Positions 23,652-34,939 of a DNA stretch of 64,000 bases are shown piece after piece. How positions within the stretch are numbered: the first letter of the stretch is position 1; the number at the start of each line of letters is the position of its first letter. This stretch comes from Sthenelais limicola (lineage: Eukaryota; Annelida; Polychaeta; Phyllodocida; Sigalionidae). Made by a program: the position numbers and the translations under genes. The stretch is taken from assembly GCA_942159475.1 (NCBI GenBank), contig OW804094.1:132480755-132544754 (forward strand). Reading direction: 5' to 3'. The notes under the pieces were generated by a model. The model saw nothing but the letters and a program-made list of their open reading frames with translations. It was not told where the DNA came from and ran no database searches.

Positions 23652-25475
23652 GGTGGACAAATGATTACCCAAGGGTTGGGTAATTTTTTGATGCATTATT
23701 CAACCCTAGGGGTCTAATATTACATTTTTTAAATATTTAGTAATATCTATCAGATCATAAAATGAGATCGGATAATGTAGGGCCAAGGATCCTATAGAGA
23801 GTTTGATGGATACTGCCTCATGCAGACTAGGTCATGGGGGTCTGTTAGTGTGGTGCAAATTATAAATTTGGGATATTGGAAAGGATTGGTGAAGGCATCT
23901 CTATATATATGTATGATACTCGCCCTTTTTAGTTTTAAACACTATAATTTTGTACATATTTCGTCACATTAGAACTGTTTTCGATTAATAGCTCAATGGT
24001 TTGTTTTTTCATTCAATGGTTCTTTTAAATTCATATAATAACTGGAGTTTAGTAACCCGGTCGATACGTCGGTTACGTTATGCCAAGTTGCTCGTGGTTT
24101 TTCGAATCCGGGACCGTAAGATTTTGAATTTAACATAACGTATCTAAAAATTCAAATAAAAACAAATCCGTACACATATATGAAACGTGTCATACAAATA
24201 GTTTTATTTCACCCTCTTTACTGCACCTCGCATACAGCATGAGCATATAATAAAAGTGATCTTATAACATCTATGTATGATGATGTATTATTTATAAGCG
24301 CATTCCACTTGAGAGATGCGATAAAGTGGGTGCAATAAAGATATTATTATCATATGTGTATGATAAAAATTCGAATTGTTTTTTCTTTCAGATAATTTAT
24401 AACGATTCAAAATCCAAAAACAAGGGTTTATATAATTACAATATTAATCTATATGCTAGGGGCATATAATAATCAGTGAATGGAACTCGATTGCTGTGCA
24501 ATAACTATATACTTACTAGCCCCTCGTTCCATTAGATTGATTGCACATTAGAAGTAAATTTCGGAATCTTGTTGATTTACATATATATTAGAACTGAACT
24601 CTATAATTATGTGGAATCCGTCAGCATAAAATACCACATCATGGCCATGTGTGTGTATCATCTTTTATCATTATTTATAATACTCATGGGTGGTATTCGT
24701 CTCTCGAAAAAAAATGTACTTTTTTAATAAAGCAGCGGGAGTTGTAGTTCTTTTAATACATCCTCAGAAGTATGGCAAATAAAAAGTATTTATGAAGTCT
24801 GGTCCATATCTTAGCTGTGCTTTGTGATAACACAATCAAAAGAGTCACATAAGATGCCAATGTTTGAAATTGGGATGGAAACGTAATCGACAGACATAGC
24901 AAACCAGTAATATGTATCAAAAGACGACCTCTTCTGCATCCAATTAGTATACGTCATACACTTCTTCTCATCATCTTTTGTAGTCTCGACTAAATGTATC
25001 ATAATCAAATATTACAACAAAAAGTTACCTCCTCTGCATATATGCACATTCAAATTACAAAATTAGAAAACGTTTTACACTTCTCTATGATATCAACTTC
25101 GGTAGTTTCGACTTAATTTATCAAATAACAAACAATCCACGAACTGTAATAGAAATCCTACCTGTGAACACATCAGGCAACATCAGGTTAACAACAGGTG
25201 TTACGAAGAGAAAAATATTAATCATTTAATTAATTTTAAAAGTTTATCATCTTACCTGGTCTAGAAAGACACAGAGGGGACAAATACAACCAAACACCTA
25301 GGCACACAACTCTTGTGTCATCACTTTGACCGAGCTACAACGCAGATTGACACAGACTTCCCAAAGCAAAGTCTAGTGCGAAGTCGATGTGACCCTCTTA
25401 AGACCCAGCCTCCAGATCCAAAACATTTCCCCTTCCCTCTCCCTCGTCTACATGTATATTTCCATTATGCTCACC

Positions 25476-25590
25476 TGTCTGGGACCACGTCCAGGCAGTT
25501 CTGCTGTTCCTTCGGAAGGACGTGTTATCAGGAGGTAAACAAATAACAACACCGGTGCCAACTAGCTTGAGAACATGGATAAATACAAAC
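25476..25590 (-). other. Possible 5' noncoding exon with strong donor
   Basis: The minus strand has CCCAGACAG|GTGAGC, a consensus donor, about 115 bp downstream of a TATATA tract (about 25614-25619). The stretch between contains only a five-codon upstream frame (M-F-S-S then stop). It might be an outer noncoding exon of the NT5C2-like gene, whose first exons lie downstream on the same strand, or chance. No acceptor was matched to it. Confidence 0.22.
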
Positions 25591-28500
25591 CAGTAACTTT
25601 CTTATGGTGGGTGTATATAATGGTCCAGGCACCAAGAACAATCTCCTTCTCGGTGGATCTGAGATGGACTGAATTAATAAATCTGGGTATGGTGACTTTT
25701 TGTTCGGTATACCTGGGAACGCTACTTATTCGCATCTTGACTGGTTGGTAGTATGTACAGCGTCAGGCAGGTACTAATAAAATATTTTTGGAAAATAATG
25801 AGCATTCCAAAATAATGAGCATTCATTATCTTCTCACTTCCACCCGCATCCTCATTAGACTAATATGCCATAAGTGATGCGTTATTAAACTATGCCATAA
25901 AATATTAGCAGGAAAAAACCCATCTAAGTTCATGATAGTTCTTGATGAATTATCCGATTGACCTAGCAAGGATTTAATCATCACAGCCAGTGAATGGATT
26001 GAATCGCTCAGCAGACTATCTGTAGCATCAAACGTTGTAGTTTTATAAAGGGCTGTGTTCAGGCACTCGTGATACAGGCCTTTAATCTTGTGTAGATGGA
26101 AGAGCATGCCTATAAAGCATTCTCAGGCGAAACGACAGGAACACATGAGACTCAACAATTTATTGATTCCCACTGTGTAAACGCGTTGGTTTTTCAGAGG
26201 AATACGATCCATAGGTATGAAGAGCAAATCACTGTTGAAAGTATGGAGATGAGTGCGTCAGTCACTTGGTGCAAATATGATAATATTTTGGACATCAAAG
26301 CTGCCCTGACCAATGACTCTGTGACAAGTGTAACTGACAAGCAGAAAACTGCTAGAGGGAAGTATTAGAGATAACATTGATGGATGGATCGAGTTGTAAC
26401 TAGGTGATTAGACTGCCCCTTGAGTGATATATCGGAGGAAACTTCTACAGATCAGATACTTAAATCACGGCTGATAAGGACATTTCCTATCTTTGTTTAG
26501 TATAATATAACAATAATTAAAAAAATATACTTTTATTTAAATGGTAGCACTGATATTAGTTAAACCTGGCCGTTCTACAAGTTTGGTGACATACTTTTGA
26601 GAATCTAAATTCAAGATGAATTTCCAAATTCTATTACAGTGCATGCTGGGATGGATTCAGTTCCAGTATCTGACCAACGATCCTATAGCTTCACATCGTT
26701 GATCTGACATATATACAGATATTTAGCATTTTCATAAAAAAATGGAAGGATCATTTCACAAACATAATAATTTGTGTAAATGATCTATGAAAAACCAAAT
26801 ACATGATGGGAAAGATGAAATCTTGTGTTATGGAAACATGTAAAACACATGGCTATTGACATAAGATCACATGTAAGGTTACATGTATAGGCCATGCTGA
26901 ACATAACATGTTTTCTATAGATGTTACACTGTACATACTTCCCATATGTATGTCCCATACTTCCATGCGAATCAAGATTCAAAATGGCGGCTATGCAAAT
27001 CCCCTAATAGAAGAGATAGATTGCATGCTCCCAGGATTGATTTTCATTAGCCGAGTGATCATCCAATACCCATGGGTGTCCTAAATCAAATTCTACAATT
27101 TTGACGGGCGTTTGCTGTTTTCCCCCAGTACTTTAAAACCTAAAAATATATTCGGCCAATTTTCAAGAAATTTCAGCTTTTTACAAAAGTATTTTTAAAT
27201 GAATTACATTGCAGTGAGTAGGAGAACTTTTTGTTAATTATCTCAACACTCTGGATCACTTTCAGAGTAGCAATTTCAGCAAGAGATCATTGTGGGGTGA
27301 AATTACCAATAATTGATTAACTCTATACTGCATAAAAAATACATAATATGGTGTTAGCAATACAATTTTTTAAAATTGCAAATAGCAATACAGTTTTCAG
27401 TGTGAAGGCCAACAAGCGAATGACTTGGTCGACTACTAGGGGGCGCTTTATATACTGTTGCAGAATAGATATGGGGGCTATGTTCGCGTTATGGCTTGTC
27501 ATTGGATACTACTTTTTCTGCCATTTCTTAAATAGTTGTGATTCTTATACAAGCGAATCGTTCATGATACGTTCAATGATTCTGCTGGCAAATGGCTTCG
27601 CGGGTCAGTCTTTTACCCCTATATACTTGTTAAAATTATGATGATTCGCTCAATGAATCGCCACCGAATCTTGCCTGCTGATGGTCTGCGCTTTATCTAT
27701 AAGTATTTCCTAAACTTGTCTGTGATATGATAAACTTGGCCGTCACTTCAACACCTTGTTTATTCCACCTTTCATCCTACGATGAGAAGCATCTGGTCAA
27801 TAAAGCAGTACTTAGTCACTTAAGGAGAACTTAGTGACTTAAGTAACAAGACCAGTAAGAGACCAGATTTCCACAAATCGCCAAAGATTGGCTACAACGA
27901 TTCGCCAATATGTGATGTGTTACAGAAAAATAAGTCACAAATCGCAAAATTGTTATTCTTCAAAGTCATTAAGTGATTAATTTACAAGATGTATCTGTGG
28001 GAATGTTCACAATTTTCAGGTGCTAAACCCTTTTCGCAGCATGAATGCATGTACCGAATTTCAGGACAGTGTATTGAATATATTCATACTTTTCAAAGGT
28101 CATCATATAGAGTATATTTAGCTACTTTACTAGTAAATGTCCACCCAGAAATATTGCAAACTTTTTTTTTCGAAACTAAATATATTGTAAAGAATTGCAT
28201 TCTTTATGTTGATCGCTTGACCCAATTAGCAAACTGACCACGGCTGGATCATGTACGCCACGTGTGATACTAGTTGGAAGGACACCATCACCGATCTCTG
28301 ACTTCCTTCATTAATTAGTATACAGACCGAATCTCTGGGCGAAATGCCATTGATTCGTCAGCAGTCCTGCACCTGGTGTTGATCAAGAGGTGTGGATCGC
28401 TTTTCATGCCCAATTGAATCCAGTCTACAGTATGATATTGTGTTCAATCAGAAAATCTGTTTGGTTATGTTGAACTATATTTTGAACCTCATTTTTGTGT

Positions 28501-28729
28501 GCTAAATTTGGGATAGTTGAAAGGATTGAAGAAGTTAAATTGTACATTGTCTGACGATCTGACCTCTAGGGATGTACATGGATTATCATTGTATGAAAAT
28601 GGAACCAATAAAATTTATTAAAAAAAAATGGATGTGGATATGCTATGGTAACTGTTAAGAAGATAAAGTATGTCAACCAACAGGATCCAGAAAATATTGG
28701 GTCAACGAATATATTCATGGAACATGTGT

Positions 28730-28858
28730 CATTGGCAATGGGTTTCATAACGATGCGTAATTATATTACGCATATGGGATTATTGTTGCAGTGGATGACT
28801 GCTAGCATTGGAATACTAATCCGTAATCGGATTAACACTTCTGACAAAGAAAGTCAGA
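28730..28858. repeat. Cluster of five short perfect hairpins
   Basis: In 129 bp there are CATTG-G-CAATG (28730-28740), ATGCGTAAT-TAT-ATTACGCAT (28753-28773), GCAGT-GGATG-ACTGC (28788-28802), TAATCCG-TAAT-CGGATTA (28817-28834) and TCTGAC-...-GTCAGA (28840-28858). All arms are perfect. The word ATATGCTATG occurs on both sides (about 28637 and 28868). The function is unknown. Confidence 0.7.
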
Positions 28859-29719
28859 TTAATATGTATATGCTATGATGGTCAGCTATGATTGACAGTG
28901 ATACAATTAATCATGTAACAAATCTCTGTGAGAACCCTCTTCTAATGTCTAACTCAGGATAGTGCAGGAAAATATTTTAATTTTTCTGTAGTTAGGCGAT
29001 TGGAAAAAAACTAACAAATTTAAATCCATGGCCTCATGGGGCTGATTGACAGTGATTAAATGTAATTAATTGACAACTAACTTTTCACCAATGCATTATA
29101 ATTTCCAATCTAGGAGAGTGCAGTTTAAGGGTTGAATGTATATATTTAAATCATCCTTATTAAGTTATTAGCTTAACTTGGCTTAAGTATAACAAATCAC
29201 CAACCCAACCAAGCTAGGAATCAAATTTGTCCCTGCCCTGTCTATATGCAGAAGACGTATAGGACTTAGGGGGCCATGAAGTTAAAATATCGATGGAGGT
29301 TAGTTAGAATCTAGATGCTATGTTTCTGGCCTGAGCGTTGCCAGGACAAAACTGCTACAAGTACAACACTATCCCTAGCCCTAGGTATAACGTGCTGGCG
29401 TTGCTGGACGATTGTTAAATGGTGCAGCAGCTGCTCGAGATCTATACTCTCTCTAAAAGTACCCCTGCTGGCCTTCGACCATGAGCTGGGCATATGGGCC
29501 TCTTGCTTGTTCCCTCAACACAGCAAATGTGGGTGTGACTGCCTGATGTGCTTACGCTATCAACCTGCTGGGCTTCGCTTGGCCTCATTCACTATACCTT
29601 GTACGTCATAGCCCCACGCGAGCCCCAAGCCCAACAAAGAATAATAATGTATCCATCCTTGGAGCAAAATGAAATACCTGAAAAAATAAGCAGTGGATCG
29701 ACGAGCGCGCGGTCGTTTC

Positions 29720-29727
29720 TATAAATA
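29720..29727 (+). promoter_or_regulatory. Candidate TATA box of the ankyrin/SOCS-box gene
   Basis: TATAAATA is preceded by the GC-rich GAGCGCGCGGTCG. It would start transcription near 29750, upstream of a consensus splice donor at 30331. Confidence 0.4.
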
Positions 29728-29749
29728 GGTAAACTGTGGTATTAATAGG

Positions 29750-30331
29750 ATGAAAGAGGGAAGAAAAGAGGTGGGTCGTCTCAACATGGACTGGGATATA
29801 GAATATGTAAAATGAGTCCTTACCTAAATGGCAATTTTCAGAAGACTTCTCTGTCAGCTGTCAGAAGAAGGCAGACGACTTCGCATCAACATCTCCCAGA
29901 TATATTCGGAGAAGTATTGCTCCACTCACATGGTTTCGTGCCTTGTAGATCAGATTTCCAGATAGATGAGAGTGGGCTACCTTTGGTGGATCAGCATTCA
30001 ATAAGAGCTGCTATTTTGTGGAAGCAGCTCGGAGCACTTATGCTCACTTGTGTTTGGGTGTTTTGCTCGCATTCTCCCACAGTAAACGACAGACGTCGCT
30101 CACGTCTGCCACATGGTCCCGTTCCGTTCGCGAAATACAAGAGTTTGACTTCTCTAGTTTACACAGGTCCCCTGCTTCACGCTAATAGAAATTGTTGTGG
30201 GAAAACCGGGAACCAGTTGTCACCGGTATTGTTTTGTTTCAAGTGGAAAGGAACTGAGGGCTTCTACGCTCTCCTCAGATTGAATTTCCTGTAAAAGTGT
30301 GTTTTCGCTCAAATTTACTCATATTGAAAAG
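29750..30331 (+). other. Candidate 5' noncoding exon of the ankyrin/SOCS-box gene
   Basis: The region is richer in GC and CpG than its surroundings and ends ATTGAAAAG|GTAAGAAAT, a strong donor on the coding strand. The nearest good acceptor downstream is ACATTTTTCAG|AAGAGG at 32850, 112 bp before the ankyrin/SOCS start codon, giving a 2.5 kb intron. The exon contains a 160-codon open frame from 29812 that has no recognised domain; if the exon is real, that frame would be an unusually long upstream ORF. The inner hairpin CAGACGT-CGCTC-ACGTCTG lies near 30088. Confidence 0.42.
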
Positions 30332-31413
30332 GTAAGAAATGCGTTTTTTGGTATATCCAATCAGCTACTGGTCATTTCCGTGATCCATCCCTACCTCTCT
30401 CCTCAAAAACTTCACTCGAATAATCGGAATTGCCGGCTTGGCTCACCGGCTGATAGAACTCCCAGTCCCAGACTGACAAAGTGACTGCTGTACCGCACCG
30501 TACTCAGTGGTTTCGGGCCTGAGACAGATGATCTGTCCCCTAGGCCTAGGGTAGGGTATGCAAGTGGAGCGGGGTTTGTCTGGTTTAGACTTCACACAAA
30601 TGTTCATATTATACTATTTTAAATAGTAACCTACAATAGTTAATACATTCAAGAATCGTGTACATTTCCTCCTCCACGCCAGGGGCTAGCAGAGCGCTGC
30701 CGTCAATTTATTTTTGCCCATCAGTTAAATGTACGGTATATTATAGCTTATTATATGGGGGGATGATTCTTGAATAATTGAGGTTCTGGTAAGGTAAGTA
30801 AGATAAGTGGATAGTACTTAGTAGGGAAGAAGAGTAGAGGGAGGCAGAGAAAGCTAGAGAAGGGGTGTAACAGGTAATCTTTGTATGATCAAATTTACAG
30901 AGAAAAGTTAATTGTTTAATGATATGGTTTACTGTGATGTTCTTTTTATATACCCTTTCAACGCCAGGGAGGGCGGGAAATTTTGTGGTTTTACCTGCCC
31001 GCATAATTTTTTACCTGCATTTTGTGGCGGACAGGTAGGCTACTTGAGGATTCTTACCTGAAAATAGCTACTGGATTGGATTTATTTCTTTTCAAAAGAA
31101 TTTATCTAGGCCTACCATGAAAAATTAAAGGGGCTGGGTACCACACAAGTTTAATATTTTTCTTTCATAAATATTATTAGCTTAATTTTATAAATATTTT
31201 TTACAGACATTAATACTACCCCGATGTAGGCACCCTGTTTTCCCCCAAAATACCTTTAGTAAATGGTTGGATTCCTATTGTGAAGTAGAAAAAATTTGCT
31301 CTACAATCCAAGTGCCAAAGGCACTTGTACTTTACTAATAGGGATGTAGGCCTACCATTGGTCGGAATAAGCCTTTGGCTCCATCGGTGAGTGAGTGAGA
31401 TTGGTTGCTTTAT

Positions 31414-32461
31414 GGGCTTGTTCCACTGGTTGGAATAAGCCTTCGGCTGCAATCGGTTTTTAATAAGAAACCAAGCACATCGGTTTTCATAGGTTTCCAT
31501 AGGTTTCTCACACAGATATATGCTATTTTGACCGATCCGATCAATCATGTTGGTCAGTTCAACTGCTCGGCTCGGAATGAAATGCAACGTCGGTTTTAAA
31601 AAAACAAATATACATCGGAACCATTCCTTTTCATTCCGATGTGGCTCATAACTTGTCACAACTGCCCGTAATGTCTGTTCAGCTCCATCGGTGCCCTGTA
31701 GTTCTTTTTTTTTAAATTAAAAAAAAGATCAAAACCGATTAAAATCAAACAGGTCGGATTATCGTTTTTAGCCCTTCGGTCCGCTCAATTCGCCTAAAAT
31801 ATTTGGACGGTGATATTCCATTCCGATGAAGCCAAACCGAACTGAGCGCTATGTGAAGATATGTGCGCAACAGGTCGGAATTATTGATTGTTTTTTTAAA
31901 AAACCGATTGGAGCCTAAGGCTTATTCTGACCAGTGGATCGCCCCCTTTACCCCTTATCAACACATTGAAGGTTATATCAAGGGCAGCTCTATCGGTTTT
32001 ACAAAAAAAACTATCAATAATTCCAACCAGTTGGTCACTTAATGCTTGGCTCCATCCGGAAAGGAATATCACCATCAGAATTTTTTAGGCCCACCAAGCG
32101 AACCAAAGGGGTAAAAACAATAATCCGCCCTATTTGATTTTCATAGGTTTCCGATCGGTTTTTCATGAAACCGACGGGGCACCGATGGAGCTGAGCAGAC
32201 GTTCTGGGCAGTTGTGACAAGTTGTGTGTGACATTGTAATTATAGGAATGGTTCCAATGCGTAGGGGGCCTATTTAAAACCAACGACGCCTTTCATTCCG
32301 AGCCAAGCAGTTGAACAGACTGAAAGGTTTCTTTGGTTCGGCTCAGTTGGAATAGCAACGTTTAATCCCCCCACCATAAGAAACCAATGAAAACAGAAGG
32401 TATTGGTTCATTGGTAAAACAGACGGAGCCAACGGGTCATTCTGATCAGTGGAATGGCCCA
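31414..32461. mobile_element. Foldback element: near-complete 1.05 kb palindrome
   Basis: The left arm (31414 to about 31907) and right arm (about 31985-32461) are imperfect inverted copies. Examples are AACTTGTCACAACTGCCCG (about 31652) against its reverse complement near 32205, GGTGATATTCCATTCCGAT (31809) against its partner near 32055, and CGGAATTATTGATTG (31877) against its partner near 32010. The ends read GGGC..TTCCACTGG and carry TTAT/ATAA outside. The central part holds one more end-like copy (AAGGCTTATTCTGACCAGTGG, 31918-31937), and a further end fragment lies outside at 31353-31385. No transposase. Open frames here (31216-31659, 32035-32283) are by-products. Confidence 0.8.
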
Positions 32462-32850
32462 TAAGCCTGTATAGTCACTGCCTTAAAGGTCTTGGGGCAA
32501 TAAACACCTCGAGATTATACACCAGTCGGTGCAACTCCAGCCCCTCAATGTCGGTCTTTAGAATAGAATATACGGTAGCTTTAAAGTTTAATATACCGCT
32601 GTATCGTGAAACTTGTATTAGCATTGGTTTCCGACTCTCTACGTTCAGCTATATCATTTTGAATGTCAAATACTATACAATTTTCATATTGTTTCAATTT
32701 CAAAGGATTTTAGTCTTGGGAAGTATGAGTAATGATTTTCAAGGATTTGAATATGACTGTATTGGAGTTCTTATTTCTACTTAGATATTGCATTTGGTTT
32801 ATAAAATTGCAAACAAACTATATTAACCAATATTTTTAAACATTTTTCAG

Positions 32851-32962
32851 AAGAGGACACAGTGTTTGGTACTTTAAATCAACGTCACCTCATCTGCCTA
32901 TCTGCTGCAATCATAAGACACACTCCACGACTACAAGGTTTCACCTCACGGAGAACCGCAAG
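32851..32962 (+). other. 5' UTR part of the ankyrin/SOCS-box coding exon
   Basis: A pyrimidine tract plus CAG (AAACATTTTTCAG) ends at 32850, and the sequence then turns less AT-rich up to the start codon at 32963 (CGCAAGATGGCAG). This reads as an acceptor followed by 112 bp of 5' UTR. No in-frame ATG precedes it. Confidence 0.55.
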
Positions 32963-33721
32963 ATGGCAGCATCAATCGATGCAAATGCTCATCTCCAAAG
33001 GACGCTCAGTATGAATGCCACCAATCAACTCAAAACGGCCGTGGCATGCAATATGGTTGGGCTGCTCGACCGCGTGATAGCAAATGGTGTGGATCTAAAC
33101 AACAAGAGTTATGAACACAGTTGCACCGCTCTACACTTAGCAGCAAACCGGGGGTACCATGAGTGCGTCAAGAAACTTTTGTTAGCAGGTGCCAACCCAG
33201 ATGAGACCAATGATCCAGGATTCACTCCTCTGGCCTTGGCTCTGAGACAAGGCCATATCCGATGTGTACGCATTTTGTTAGAAACTGGTAGTCTTTTCAG
33301 TGACCCGAGAATGATTTGGCTCAATCACAACTCGTTAGAAGGTGTTCCCGTGTGGGCGGAATTTACCACTGGAATGATGACACTTTTGCTTATAGCTACA
33401 CCTGACTTTTCGGCCCTTGGACCAACAGTTCTCAATCATATGTGGGAACTGCAACTTAAGACTCTCCATAGTATACCCCTCATTAGAATGTACATTTTGA
33501 CTGGCAATCGTTTGAGTCAGGATCAAATGGATCAGCTCATTTCTCGTGCTGACAATGAGGTGGCCATGACATTAAGGTCATTGCAATCTGTGAAAAGTTT
33601 ACAGCATTACTCGCGTGTTGCTATACGGAAACAACTTCAGCCCAACACATTATGGGCTTGTCAACAGCTACCGTTACCTGCTAAATTACAAAGCTATCTG
33701 GTGTTTGACGAAGACACATAA
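32963..33721 (+). CDS. Ankyrin-repeat and SOCS-box (ASB-like) protein
   Basis: A single-exon frame of 252 aa. About three ankyrin repeats occupy residues 20-117, shown by the TALHLAANRGYHECVKKLL and TPLALALRQGHIRCVRILLE helices with intervening GANPDETN and GSLF turns. A middle segment (118-211) has no recognised repeat. Residues 212-249 form a SOCS box: the elongin-BC part is SLQHYSRVAIRKQL and the Cul5-type part LPLPAKLQSYL. In the ASB family such proteins recruit substrates bound by the ankyrin domain to an elongin B/C-Cullin5-RING ubiquitin ligase (family knowledge). It is shorter and has fewer repeats than most ASBs, and the usual Cys of the BC box is replaced by Tyr. The substrate is unknown, and no specific ASB orthologue can be named. 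The ATG was chosen because it is the first in frame after the acceptor and has good context. Confidence 0.85.
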   Translation: MAASIDANAHLQRTLSMNATNQLKTAVACNMVGLLDRVIANGVDLNNKSYEHSCTALHLAANRGYHECVKKLLLAGANPDETNDPGFTPLALALRQGHIRCVRILLETGSLFSDPRMIWLNHNSLEGVPVWAEFTTGMMTLLLIATPDFSALGPTVLNHMWELQLKTLHSIPLIRMYILTGNRLSQDQMDQLISRADNEVAMTLRSLQSVKSLQHYSRVAIRKQLQPNTLWACQQLPLPAKLQSYLVFDEDT

Positions 33722-33964
33722 AACATCTAATACTATAATGTTCTTGCCTTTTTAATTGTTTTTAGTAATTTTACTTCAAATTTTCATGTTCAAAGTATTA
33801 CAAAATTTCGGAATAAGACTTATCGAACCGAGGTCATTTAATTTTCATTTGTGTATGTACCCAAGATCTGAATGGTTCTGGAGATTGTTTACATCCAATC
33901 ACAAATCAATATACATTCTAGTTTCTTTATTAATGCGTGGAACAAATGCCAATCTCATTGAATT

Positions 33965-33970
33965 AATAAA
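33965..33970 (+). terminator. Poly(A) signal of the ankyrin/SOCS-box gene
   Basis: AATAAA lies 244 bp after the stop codon, in an AT-rich 3' UTR. Cleavage would be expected near 33985, immediately before the poly(A) signal of the convergent tincar gene. Confidence 0.6.
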
Positions 33971-34003
33971 AGATACGCCATGACAATATATTTCGGTACA
34001 CAC

Positions 34004-34010
34004 ATTTTAT
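34004..34010 (-). terminator. Candidate poly(A) signal of the tincar gene
   Basis: TTTATT on the plus strand gives AATAAA on the minus strand, about 930 bp past the tincar stop. Cleavage near 33985 would make the two convergent transcripts meet or overlap by a few tens of bases. Other A/T-rich alternatives exist between 34000 and 34900. Confidence 0.4.
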
Positions 34011-34733
34011 TTTACAAATAATGGCAGTTGTTTGAATACAAATATCGGTTTTACATAAATAGCAGTTGGTTAAGTACAAGCCATTTGATATGTAACATGT
34101 TTCATGACCAGATTCAAGCATCATACTTTGAAATTGTCGTTTATATATATCTGTACATTGGTGTGTAGGCCTAATAGGGTAATCCTTGAGTTGTGAGAGA
34201 AACAAAATCATTCCGCATCTTTTACGCTCCTGTCAAATTAACGGTCCACTATAAGAATAGATTTCTTAACCCCATGAACTGTGTTCATTAATTTTCATCT
34301 TAGATCATTGATTGTACATTGCATGATTTGACCAACAGGTTTTTACGAATACATATAATGTATATTTCATATAAAAAGAGGAAAATAAAATCAAGACAGA
34401 CAAAACAAACAAATCGATCATTTCAATCTTTATGCATTGGGTCAGAAGATATATAATTAATTCATAAAGAAATTGGTTTAAAAAACTGTTTAGCCATTCT
34501 CGTGAGTATATAATTTATGAACACTTTCATTGAAAGTACAGGTGATGTGATCCTTTTCCTCATTAATTCTTGTATTAGATCTGTAAAACATCCTAATATC
34601 ATATATCTACATTATGTACAGGAAGGCACTTATCACATGGTGATGTTTGGCCCGATGTATGCGCATATTGGCCCAATCATTCGTTAGATTCTTCAACACA
34701 TGCATTCATGTCGATGCATTCCTATTTACAGGT

Positions 34734-34912
34734 TAAGCCCCTTGTCCACTGCGCCGATTATATTGACGGAGGCAGTCGGAGGAGAAACAGGGCAGTCAGG
34801 CCAGTGGAGATGCATGAAGATGAAAGTAATTGGCAACCCAATCGTCAGGCCATTTTTCCATTAGTCAGCCAACTGCCCCTGGAAGAAAATCGGCACAGTG
34901 GACATGGGACCT
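34734..34912. mobile_element. Foldback (MITE-like) element in the tincar 3' UTR
   Basis: TTGTCCACTGCGCCGATT at 34742-34759 is mirrored at the right by AATCGGCACAGTGGACATGG (34888-34907). The inner parts also pair loosely (GGCAGT at 34771 against ACTGCC at 34872). The flanks are TTAA on the left and CTAA on the right. It lies in the predicted tincar 3' UTR and ends 28 bp past the stop codon. The GTCCACTG core links it to the other foldback elements of this window. Confidence 0.65.
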
Positions 34913-34939
34913 AATAATATAAATGACAGCATTCTAAAA

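Larger units (their letters stand above)
19711..29700. other. Intergenic DNA between NT5C2 and the ankyrin/SOCS gene
   Basis: No gene could be supported over about 10 kb. It contains a short AGACAGAC-type repeat at 21523-21546, a 31-bp word repeated at 23349 and 23621, a 16-bp duplication (AAAATAATGAGCATTC, about 25793 and 25810), a possible minus-strand noncoding exon at 25476-25590, a pair of AGTCACTTAAG-type repeats near 27810-27845, and a hairpin cluster at 28730-28858. Short open frames (22724, 26096, 27348) show no domain. Confidence 0.5.

Noticed and set aside
24100..24120. TTCGAATCC word resembling a tRNA B box
   Set aside because: No A box at the right distance upstream and no cloverleaf can be drawn around it.
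26096..26368. 90-codon plus-strand frame of acidic, Thr-rich composition
   Set aside because: No recognised domain, no flanking splice sites or poly(A) signal; the length is compatible with chance.
29311..29611. Overlapping open frames on both strands, possible transposon relic
   Set aside because: GC-richer and open on both strands, but no reverse transcriptase, integrase or transposase motif could be read.
31216..31659. 147-codon minus-strand frame
   Set aside because: It runs from unique DNA into the left arm of the foldback palindrome; composition and repeats explain it.
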